DNA of 64,000 nt from Nepenthes gracilis. Lineage: Eukaryota; Streptophyta; Magnoliopsida; Caryophyllales; Nepenthaceae. The stretch is from contig BSYO01000003.1 in assembly GCA_033239525.1 (NCBI GenBank), positions 29,071,540 to 29,135,539 of the forward strand, written 5' to 3'. The position numbers and the translations under genes were made by a program. Under the pieces are notes generated by a model, which saw nothing but the letters and a program-made list of their open reading frames with translations, was not told the origin of the DNA and did no database searches. Position 1 is the stretch's first letter. Each line of letters starts with the position of its first letter. Positions 39,201 to 51,200 of this stretch are shown in pieces.

Positions 39201-42200
39201 CATGATGTTTATAATGCATAGCTAAACAACGCTAGTCACTTTCTGAAGATTTGGCACTGGTTGGTCATGTGCAAGTTGTTGGGTGTATATGCTTGCGTCA
39301 TCTTGACTCGCCCTCTCTCTATTCATTTGGTATTTGCCCTTATGGAGCACCATTTCATTCATATCCCGACAAGTTGTAGTTGGCTATTCGTTTTCTTAAA
39401 TGATACATGATTTTTTCGTTCTCTTCTAGCAAATTTTGAATGAAAAGTGAAGCAAATAGCTCAATAGAAAGATACAAAAGTGGGAGACTGGGGAATAGGT
39501 TGAGTATCTATTATATGGCTATTGTTGGATCATTTAAATTTTCAAACATTCCCTTTGTCTAGTGAGGTAAGTGGTACTGGAAATACAGTAGATGATCCAT
39601 TTAGATCACTATATATATATATTGTAAACAGTAGAACGTTGGTTATTTTCTTATGGATGCTTGTCTTTATTGATCAGCTATTTCAATTGGAGCATTCTAG
39701 TAAGCTTTCTTTCCACTATTGTCCATTAATGGGTGTAAGGGCTAATCATTGATGTTGAACACTTTCTCAATTGTGAGCTGAAAAATTGGTTGGCAACCAC
39801 AAGGGTAGCGAGGACAATGGTGTGAACAAAAAAGTGTGCAATGCCTCCCTCTTATTCCATTGTTGCTTGTTTGGTGGGGATCGTATTTTCTGTTCTGTTT
39901 TTTAGTGAGGTTCTTCAAGAAATATTTGAATTTTGCTCCAACATAGAAAACTTGGCCTATATTCAAACGTCATTTTCCTTTAATATGCCATAAATAAGAG
40001 AGAGACCTATATATTGCCTTATATAGTTCTTATATTAATATGGTTCGTTTTTGAATGCTTTCCTTTAATATGTATGTCCCCTCTCTTTCTCAAGATTGAT
40101 GGACCCTTAAACCAAGGAAATAAAATGAAGAAATTTGTGCATTTTGTTGTGCTTGTATGATTTTATTTTTAGAAACCTTTATAAATTGCATGCCAAATTG
40201 TCTTTAATGCTCTCTTTGACGATCAATTATATTGAGAAACTGTTTTGTCTAATTGCCTTCTTCTAACATAATTAGGCCAATTGTGTCTATTTTTTTCTTA
40301 GTTATGGTCAAGATTGATCTTTTTTGGATCTACTGATATTGATTTCTCCAATTGCCTTTTGGTTGTTTTTCACAGGCTATCTTGTACAGGAAATTAGGGC
40401 AGGAGCTACTGGTCCTTCAAATTTTAGCTTTGTAAGTATCGATTCTCTCCAAAAGAACGTGATCTGTTGTATCAAGTTATCACCTTTTGGACTATGTAGG
40501 TTAAATATTTGGAGCTGCAAGTTGTGGCTTTTGACATATTTATGTGCACAAGACAAGATGAGAATTGTCTCCAGACAATTTCACTACTAATTTTTTTCTG
40601 ATCATATTTTTGGTTAACGTTTCCTGTGGTCCAAATTTCCATTTTGTTTTTTTGATGAAGAACTACGTGCTAGTTTTTTCGCTATAAGTTCAAATGGATA
40701 TGAAAATCATAAGCATGCTAAGATTTAACTGTTCTTGTCTACTGTAAGGTTGAGATATTATCCGTGAAGTCATGTCTGTTGTAATTAAACTGCCATTAAG
40801 TGACGAAATTTAATAACACTTACAAATATCTTGAGGCTAGTGTATCAGTTTTGATTCCAAGTATTTGTCCCCTTGTGAATATCTCAAGTCATCCCATTTG
40901 TAAAGCTAGGTAAAAGGGTTATTTGATGAATAATAAATATGTAATTTTTCTATGAACGTCTAGAAATTCAATTAATTTACTTTTTAGCTGTTTTGTTGAG
41001 TGATAAGATGAGTAGCTGATGGTGGTTTGCTTTGATGTTTGATTGGTTGAAATTTTGCTGAGCTGAACTTGGCCCCCAAAAAGGGACTTGGCCAATGCCA
41101 AAGCACCTTTGTTGAGTGTGCTTTCTCTCTCTTTTTCTTCATCTGCCTCACTCCCTCTATTTGAATTTTGAGGGGAAGATCCTTTGCAATCTGTCTTTTT
41201 CTTTTGAGTGTGCTTTCCCCCTCTTTTGAGTGTGCTTTCTCCCTCGTTTGAATTTCAATTTCTGGGAATGGTGGCTATTTGAGTCTTTATCTTGGTTGGA
41301 ATTTTTGAAATGAAGATGTAGTCAGATTTGCAATCTGTCTAGGGTCAGGTTTATACTGCCAGGGAGATTTTGTTTTTTAAAATTTATTTGGGGAGATATT
41401 TGAGTGGAGGTAGATAATGGTTTTTTTGTGGGATGTACTACTGGAATTATGGAAAATCTTCTTTCATAGTTTCTTCTGGTTTCAGCAAAGAGGGTTGCAA
41501 ATTTGATGAAAATGGATTTGGAAATTTAGGGGTGTGAAGAATTGAAGGGATTTAGTTATGAATTAATCTGTCTTCTTGGTTACGGCTGGTGCTTTGTTGA
41601 ATATGGTGGTCTACTGAGATGTACAGAGGAGTGGAGTTTGAAATTGAGGCAGGGTTTCATGTGGGCTTGTAAAACAGAGGCCTAAGGAGGAAGAAGGCAC
41701 AACGAAATGAACTCGGTCTAGTCACTTTGATACACATTTGGAGTATAAGTGAGCAAGTTTGAAATATGAATGTTATAATTTCTTTGATCAGCTGTTTGTG
41801 AGGCTAACACATCATTGCAAACCAATTATGAGTCACTGGACTGGTTCTAGCTTAAGTTACTGGCTTAACAGCTAGAAATCCTTGATACATCTGTTGAAGA
41901 GCTCAATGGCATATGGGGTTAGAAATTTTAAACCACGCAACAGTGTGTGAGCCATCCAACTTCATCTTGTCTTCCTTGGTGAATGAATATTTAATTTGAA
42001 CTCTCTTTGAAGTCTGCGGGAGGTAGCTGTGTTTCTCTTTGTAATGGAGACACCTGTCTTTAGTGAGAGGTGGTGGATTCAGAAAGTGATCAGTGAGATT
42101 GAAATGTTCAACAACTGTTTAATTTCCTGTGATTGTGTGTGTGAGAAAAACAAGTATGTTTAGTTAAAGGAAATAGAATTTGGAATGGATACTGTTGATT

Positions 42201-45200
42201 TGGCTATTTCATTTAGCAGTCGGTTTCAGGATCTGATTTATGGATGCTGACAGCTGGATCTGATCGATGATTGTGAGAAAATATAAAATTGGTGGTGGTG
42301 CCTTGATGATGTGCATTCTGCTGATGTTCGGCTGGTTCCATTTCATTCCAAAGTCTGGAACCAGTCCATGTTCATTTCTTCTGAAGGTGATAGATGTGAG
42401 ATTGAAATGAAAGATAACATGAACAGAACTCATGGAGTAGGTCTATATTCACAAACGATACCTCTAAAGGTAAAACTCCGATATGATCCCATTCCAATTT
42501 CATTTGCTAAATGAAAAGTAGTTCATAGTTGGAGAAGGTTTGTATTTTCCATATGTTTAATTGCCTCATTTATATTCTCCCTTTCCTTATTTTTTACAAG
42601 TTTGGGAATGTTATAGAGCAAGAGGCTACTACTTTAACACTAGACGTGACTTGGGTTTGGAATGAATAGTGATTGCTTTATGAAGAATTTCCGACAATGG
42701 GATTTCGTTTGCAAGCAATCAAGTATCATGATGATAATACTACAGGATGCAATTGATGGTAGAATTTTATCAATTTCTGAAGTTATGTTTGGGCGAGGAA
42801 TTTCTAGAGGAAGTTGATTTTGTTAGTGTTTAAAGCTCATCTCTGATAAATCTCTAACCTTGGGTAAACTAAAGAACTAAAACTTCGTGTCATTTGTTAA
42901 GAGCACAGTCTCTTTATGACATGGACATGATTAATCTAATTAACACCCCAAGGCTCATTGCATGTTGTCCCAGTTCATACTGCTCCCACAATGCCTCCAC
43001 CAACTGAGACTCTGTTGTGTATGCTTGTGCTTGTGCCATGTCTTAAGAGAGACATGAATGTGAATGCCAACCACATTTCATCTAACTTTACAAGTTCTAA
43101 GGTCAAAGTGAGTTCTTGTTGATTATAATATTGGATCATTTGAAACCAATCTCTGAGGCTTCTGCGCTGAAGTTAATTCATCATTGATTATTCACCAGTG
43201 ACTTTCAAATTTTACAATGCATTGTAATTTTTAAGTTATCTTCAGCTTGCTTCAGTTTTAGTTCCCACGTGGATAAAAATATCGATATCGGTATCGGTAT
43301 TAGTCATAGTCGTATTAATACAGGACTTATCGGATAATATGTTCGATATTGGATATATTAGATATAAAAATTTTAAAAATTATAAAATGATAGCACTGTG
43401 TTGGTTGATATATCAGCCATATCAGTCGATATTTTAAATATCAGCTAATATATCAGTTATATTGGCTGATACGGAAATATATCGCAATATTTTGGCAGTA
43501 TTGGGAAATATCAATATAGGGGGACCCAAATACAGGTTCATATTAGCCAATATTTTTATCAATGATTCCCACACATTCTCCCTTTGCCAATCATTGTGCT
43601 TCTACGTGATCCAAGTTGCTCAATGTGCATATAATTATGTTTTGTGATGAATATATTGGTGGGTTTAGCCATTATTGGTGGCTATGGTGTGGATTTGAGG
43701 CGGGTTGGCTTAGGTTGAACTTTTGCAAGGGTGCTACTTGAATAGAGCTGTCATGGGAGTGCTGCAGATGCCAGAAGTGTATATTAAGGTTACTTGTTTT
43801 CTAGTAAAAGGTTTCATTAATTTCTAATTCCAGCTTCTAGGCTAAGATGTTTGGAGAAGATCTGGCAAAAAGCCCTTTAGAAGCTTATGTCATCATGCAA
43901 TTAAGACATGATATTCTTCACTTGGTCTAGCTCTAGATTCTGAAACAAGTACTGGTATGTTAGGACCAAAGCCTGCAAAGCAGGTAAACTAGAGATAGGA
44001 GTAAGTGAGATAAAGAAGTTGAGCAAGCCTTAGAAAGCTTTATAGAAGTGAATATGGTCTAAGTCCATTTCTTTTTGAAGAAGAAAGCTAAATCTTTGGA
44101 GTCTAATCAGTTGGCTAAGATCCATTTAGAGTGAGAGGAAGAAAAGAAACTAGCTATATAAGACCTTGAGGGTTTCGGGTGCAACCCAAAGAGCGAAAAC
44201 TTAGAGCTTAGGCCTCTGTTCATCTGGACTGGAAAAAGGCTCGGGCCAAGAGTAGTGTAGAATAGAACTTTGAAATGCTGGGTGGCTTGGCCAGCATGCT
44301 GCATGATTCGCCATGGTGGTGGAAATTGTTGGCAAGTGCCACGTTGAATTAGGGTGGGAGTCTTTTGTTAAAAGGGAAGGAGGAAATAATGTTTTGTGAA
44401 ATGAGAGAGCAAGTATGCCATAGTAGTGGATGATTGTTGTCGACTGCATTGTTGGTTGACGAAGGAGTCCTTTGTGCAATGAGGGAAGGAAAAATAGAGG
44501 AGGAGTTTTCAACCCTTTTCTAGTTGATGAAATGAGGAACTTTAGTTTGTTTGCTGTTGGGGCTGGGAAAGAGAAAGTTGAGGGAGATTTGAAGCCCTTT
44601 CTTAACTAGCCAAACATGGAATCTTAATCTATGTATTGCTTGTTCAGGAGGGAGGGTGGTCTGCAACCTTTGCTGGAAATAGAAGCATTTGGGGTTTTGA
44701 ATTCCATCATTTTTCGAATACCCCATCCAAAGGCATGCTCACAAAATGACTCCTCATTTATTGTTATTGTCAGTTGTTGAAGCTTTATTGATCTGTTCAC
44801 TTTAAGGACACATAATCCAAGGCATACGCTGGGGAATTATATTAAAAATCTTCAGTTAGAGGCTAAAGAAGGCCGACAAAACTAAACATCGGGAAATTTC
44901 ATAGCGAAACAGTACTTTATACTGGCTACCAGTTGAGTAGAAGTCATCTTTTTGCACTTGAAAACCTTCTTTTCCTTTCCTTTCATATAAAAAACAGTTG
45001 TAGCCATGGCAGCTCTCCTCTTCAGACAATTGTCCTAGGCATGCACACATCTGGCCAGGCTACCAAATTTCTGCTTGATTCCAGGCTTGAAGATCTTTTA
45101 CATGGAGATGCCCCTTACTATTTTGGCATGCACACACCTGACCAGGCCACTAAATTTCTCTGAACGAGAACCCGAGAAGGCTCCCTCAATCAAAGCTTCT

Positions 45201-48200
45201 GTGTGAGTGCAAATATATGACTCCATAATATTTGCAATCTGAAGAGAATGGCTTTTACAAGTTCCCTCAGCAAATCGCACCACTGAAGAATCCTCTGCTT
45301 TTCCTCTTGTGATACACCCTAAAAGAAGTTTTTACTCTTTAATTAGTTAGCTACAAAATTACTACTCCTACAGAACAGGTTTAGTTGCTTTTTTATCAAC
45401 TGTAGTGAAGAGAATTCTCTGTATCTGATTATAAGCAAACATCTGTAAAGCATGTGTTGTTAAGATTTTTTTCACGCAGGATGTTGATGAAGCTGAGGCT
45501 ACTCCTTTAGAGATTCATTTTTCTAGGACATATCCACTGTCAAGACAAAATAAGCTACTTGGCATAGCTTCCCTTTTCTCAAATCTCTCCCACCTTTGAA
45601 ATATCAATGTCAGGCATGATTTAGTCACCCTTGGGAAATGTTATTGGTGTAACACAAGCGATGATTAGCCTGCTCAAATTGTCGGGCATTCTAAACTGCT
45701 TGAAAATGGCCTCCAAAAAAGACCAATCCGAGGAATCCCCAGCTTTATTAATGTCAAATTTTTGCATGCTTCTAGATGATGTATTACTCCTTGCATTGCC
45801 TTTGCTAGCTCATAGCCAAGCAAAATATTGTCCAGGATTAATCTGCCTTTGATGCAGCCTTACTAGGTGTGATTCACCAAATGAGGAGCAATAGCTCGCA
45901 ATATCTAGGTGTCAATGTCATGTCCCAATCCCAACTCAAATTCGATTCACAAGTGGCCAACTCAGATATAATATGAGCCTGCAAGGCGAATTCCAAATAA
46001 CCCACTCCATTCTCCGAACTATCAATAACTAAATATCGAAAATTGCATACTGAAAGATTCATTGATTGCATAATCGCAAACATAATTATTATGCATGCTT
46101 TCGTCGTGCACTTTGATCATGATCAACTCTAAACCCCTTTGTACTAATCCACACCGGAAAATGCTAAAGAGTGAGCTCCAAATCACCTAGAAGTTAGTTA
46201 ACTGTAAAGATCTATTCCTTGATGCCAAAAAATAATGATAAAGCATTAAATTCAATTTCGAATTTGAAGAATGAAATTGTTACAAGGTCATATTAGCTTT
46301 CAGCTAGAAGGAATAAATGTACACTACAAGGATCATCTTAATATATTGGTTGTATCAATAATATAGCAAAAAAATTTAAAGATGTCTAAATTGACTATGA
46401 GCATGGATTTAGTGAACCTTGAGCGAAACGTGTAAGCTTTGTAACATATGCTAATGTTCGGTATCATCGGGTCATATCATGTTATGTATTATGGTCATAC
46501 ATATGCGTAAAGCGGCTCCCAAATACTGCATGTTATGAATTTATGACTATGATATACAAGGCCCATGTCCATAAGTTCTTGTTCATAATAAAATCACATA
46601 TTTCATATATGCACTCATGATTTTCAATAAGCAGGTGAAATTGTAAGAATACAATGGGCCTAACATCATACAACCATGGAGAAGCCCAGATAATGAATTG
46701 ATGTCACACAATTCAATGCAAATAACTACTAGTAGGATTTAGAAACATAGAAACAACTCAGTAAAGGAATAAAAATAAGAACCTACTAATATATATAAAA
46801 CTAATGGTCACTATTTTCTTTACCACATCCTTTCCTTTCTCTCTCTTCCCTTCCCATTTCTTGTAGGCCTCCCTAGCTTCCTTCATTTTTCCCTACCTTT
46901 TCTCTTCAACTTTTCACCTCCGCTGGCTGCTTCCTTGCTACTCAGCACACAGAAGGTTGTCAGCCTTACAAGTAGCTTGACCCTCTCTCCCTCTCTCTCT
47001 GTTTCTCTCCTTTGCTCCATCATTTTCTCATGCATCATACTTAAACCTCTAAAATTTAAATATAAATACTAAAATATTTTTTTGAGAAAATTATAAATCA
47101 ACTAAAATATACCCACTATTAAATTTGACCAAATTGAAAAAAAGCAAAATGGGTCATCGCATTCTCCCTCCTTACAAGATTTTATTGCAGTTAAAAGCCC
47201 AATACTCGACTCAATCCTCTTATATTTCTAAGATTTTAAAGATTTTGTAATCCTACCATTCAGAAACCTATACTTTCTCCTTAAACCTATAGCCCTTGAA
47301 TCATTGCTTTGATATCACGAAATGTCACCTATAACCTCAAAATTGTAGCTCAAATACTACCAATTGTCACACCTTGACCCCTCCGCAAACAGTCAATTCA
47401 CAATATTGCGTGAATCCTGGTAGACCATGACCTCTTAAGAGTAACACCAAACAATTTAATGCATTCACCAAAATATCTATAAATAGATGTCTATAAATTT
47501 CATAAAAATTGATTTCTCAATTACGTGATCTAAAAAAATAGTCAATATTAATGTTTTTGCTATTCACTTTGATTATGATTTACCTAATGGAATGAATTAT
47601 CAACTGATATGTATATATATACATATGTACATATATACATATATACATATGTACATTAGTATCCATTCCCTTCACATTGATATTTTCTAATATCACAGCA
47701 AAATTATGATATATTGCCATATTGATGATATACTATATTTAAAATATTGGTTGATATATTCCTAGATTTGGCCAATATATATGCTGATATTTTTCTATTA
47801 GTTTATAATGCAAAAATATTTTTGATTCCGATATATTTAATACCGATATGTATTATATAATTTGTCCAACATTGATATGACTGCGACCGATACTGATATT
47901 AATTTTATCATCCATTCTTCCTCAAGGCATTCATTCCTTGAGGCCAACAAATAATGATGGAAACATAACTCAACTTTGAATCCGAAGAAGGAAACATATA
48001 TTACTAGGATCATCTCAAAAAATGGAACCATATTGATTTTATAACCATAACATTTTAGCTTAAGTCTAAGTAAATTTGATCTTGGATTTAGGAAAAACAT
48101 AAAGCTGGGCAAGTAAGCATCGTAACACCCGAGAATATATGGAATCATGTAATCATATGATGTCATGACACTTGGTCATACACGTGCATACTGGCTCCCA

Positions 48201-51200
48201 AGTACTTCATATCATAAGTATATGACTAGTACATGTAAGGCTTATGTGCATGAATTCCTTTTCCATCATAAAACCATATATTTGAGATATAAACTGTTCA
48301 TTTCAATATGCAGGTGAAATTATAGGAATGCAATGATGCTAAGATCAAACAACCAAGGACAAACTCAAAGAATGAATTGACACATGATTCAAGGAAAATA
48401 ACAACTGAATGCTTTGGAAACATATAAACAACATAGGAAGGGGGGAAAGAAGGTAAATGTCCACTTGTCCAAATTAACGGCCTACTAGCATATTTAAAAA
48501 TTCTGTTCACCAATTTCTTTGCACAACCTTTTCTGTCTCTCTTTTCCTCTCAGCCTACTCAGATTTCCTTATTTTTTCCGCTGCTTTTTATCCTTTTCCC
48601 GTCTCCCCTGACTGCTTTCTTATCTACTCAGTGGTGGCATGAACTGACAGATTTCCTTCCCAAAATACTTATCTCTCTCTCTCTCTCTCTCTCATCAAAT
48701 CACCCATATGAATAATTCCTAAAAATTACCCATATGTATGGGAAAACTTCTGATACCCATTATAAAATATCTCATGCAAATGCTATTATTTTAGTGAAAT
48801 AATGCCACATAATTAAACTGACCAAAGTAAAATTATTGCAGTTCATCACACAAAATCTTGGCAATTACTTTATAAATCACAGTACAGCAAGCTGTGGGGC
48901 CTGTATTCACCCACCTTGGCAGCTGTCACTTTGGGAATAAGTCTTTGGAGTAGCATTAGTTTGTTTTAGCATTCTTCCATTCTGAAAAGATTCTAGCAGA
49001 GTCTGTGATGTCTTTCCCCATAATTTTTGTTTAGTTCCTCTTTGTTCCCACAACATAAAAATAATTAGGTTTAGCTTTGCCTCTCTCTCTTTTTATTCCT
49101 TTTTTCCTTCTTAGATCAACACTGTGTATTCATCATGCCCAACGTAGTAAACAAATGTTAATATGGAACCAGGACTAATGTCAATGGTTGCAGCAAATGA
49201 CCTACATAGGTGAATGAACGATATGAGTGAATAGCGATTGCAGCAGAAGACAATTTTCACTTTGGTAAGGGGAGATGGACAGGATCTGATGATGCATTTA
49301 TTTCATTCCTTCTTTGTTTTTGTTCTTTTCTTGTTGTATCTATTGTTGTCTTCAGTTACATGACAAAGGTGACAAGGAAAAAGGTTGGGCTGTTGGAGTT
49401 ACTGTTTTATGTCCCTGTTAGCTTGGTGCACATGTGATGTGTTATGTAGGGCCTAGATTCTGGAGGATTGCTTTTATTTGAGAGTGAAAAAATGCTCTAA
49501 AGTTGAGTACTATGATGAGTATAGTGCACATTAACTCGTGTGTTTGAGGGATCAGGCTAAAGGTGGATCCTGGAAGTATCTCTTGTTTTTATCTTCAGTG
49601 ACATCATTTTGGTATGCACTCTGCATGATTGCATCAGCTCTGGCATTCAATAGCTGTGAGCATTATTCCAAAGTCCAGATTTATATAAATGACATTTATT
49701 ATATAGGTATGGCTATCATCCCAAGGCATAGTATTTAAAGTCACACTTGGAGGAGTCTGATTTAGGGATTCAGATAACCTAGCAGAAGATGGTGTCTGAT
49801 GGAGAATGCATTTTTCTGTCCAATGTTTATTTCAATATATTTTCCCAGAGTTGGCCATTTATTTGGATTTCTATGTCAGGAAGCTGGAGGACTGTGAAGC
49901 TGCTGAGCAATATTGTGCTGAGCTTGGCAGACCTGATGCCTACATGCAGTTGGTTATCTTCCCTTTCATTTGCTTTTTTGTAGCTTCTTTTGAACTTGTT
50001 TTCTGATTATTAATTTTATGTTTTGATCAAAACAGGTTGCTTGACATGTATTTGGATCCCCAGAATGGTAAGGAGCCTATGTTTACGGCTGCTGTTCGTC
50101 TTCTCCACAATCATGGTGAATCACTAGATCCTTTGCAAGTCTTAGAGGTATATGATTAGATTCTTATCCTTTCTTATGCACACACAGACACACAAGCAGA
50201 ACAGAAGAAGGAAAACCTGTGGAATATTCTTTGTACTAGTTCTTTTTTGAGCTGACTCCAGGGAAAGCCTACATTTTTGAACAAGATTGCCCTCTTGTCA
50301 TCTAGCCGGCACAGGTAATTTAGCTGGTTGAACCCCTTGGGTTTGCTCAAGGGAAGCTTCCAGTTCGTGACCCTAGGGTTACCCAAAACATAATTTTTAT
50401 GGCTTGGGTCATGTTTGTAGGGTTCGGTCCACTTTCTCATACTGAGTGTTAGGTGGGGCATCAGAAGGAATTTACAAATAATAATAGTAATAAGGAGAAA
50501 GAAGATAACTCCTAACTATACCGTTTTTTTTCTCTAACCTAGTTTGCCATTTTTGACTATGTTGCAATGCTTTAGGGTAATATATCTTAATGTGCATAGG
50601 AGTACTAGTTATATGTTTCTTATAATTTTTTTTTTTTATTCAGAAAGTATCTTGCTAATCTATGTAGTTTTTCTTGATGCAGAGATTGTCTCCTGATATG
50701 CCTCTCCAACTTGCTTCAGATACGATACTAAGAATGCTAAGAGCTCGACTTCATCATCATCGTCAAGGACAGGTATGTTTTTATGTGCATGAGTTTCTTC
50801 ACACCTATTTTTGTTAATAATTTTTTTCTTTTTTCTACTTTTTTTTTTTTGGTGAGAGGGTGATGTAAGGGCAAAAGGCCATTGTTGTTGTATCTTTAAT
50901 TAATCTTCATACATATGGGTTTAGTTTTGTTTTAAGTATTTATATTTGTTTTACATTCTGAAAAAGTTACTGTGTAATTAATAGATGGAGATTAATTAAA
51001 GATACAACCTTGGATAAAAATATCGGCTAATTGGTATTAATTCTCTGATACTAATATTTTCTTGTATTGCAACAAAATCACTGTATAATGCTGTATCAAT
51101 GATATATTAGCTAATATTTATTTGTTAGCCTATGATTCTTGATTTTTTTTTCATCTGATATATTTAATTTCAATGTGTGTTGTTAGATATACCTGATATT

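Larger units (their letters stand above)
45916..48850 (-). mobile_element. Compact non-autonomous LTR element (long LTRs, about 0.2-kb interior)
   Basis: Two diverged direct repeats, 45916-47161 and 47365-48850, flank about 203 bp. Without a nested MITE and its duplicated target, the right repeat is about 1237 bp versus 1246 bp for the left. Next to the left LTR is TTCTCCCTCCTTA (47162-47174), a polypurine tract on the minus strand. Shortly before the right LTR is GCTTTGATATCACGA (47306-47320), a reversed Met-tRNA-type primer site. So the order is 3' LTR, PPT, tiny interior, PBS, 5' LTR, with no coding capacity. A clear 5-bp target duplication was not found. The right LTR might start at 47323 (TGTCACCT) instead of 47365. 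Confidence 0.7.
47365..48850 (-). repeat. Right LTR (5' LTR) of the compact element
   Basis: Starts TGTCACACCTTGACCCC and ends GTTCATCACA. Interrupted by the MITE at 47669-47909 and containing a CT repeat at 48672-48693. Confidence 0.7.
40432..49879 (+). other. VPS3 intron 9 (9.4 kb)
   Basis: Holds two hAT-type MITE copies, a compact LTR element at 45.9-48.85 kb, GAGTGTGCTTTC repeated three times near 41115-41238, and an 87-bp-period local duplication near 45038-45160. No gene supported. Confidence 0.88.

Noticed and set aside
47612..47655. TATATACAT palindromic tract as a possible hairpin RNA or origin
   Set aside because: It is an imperfect microsatellite-like tract within an LTR, with no other support.
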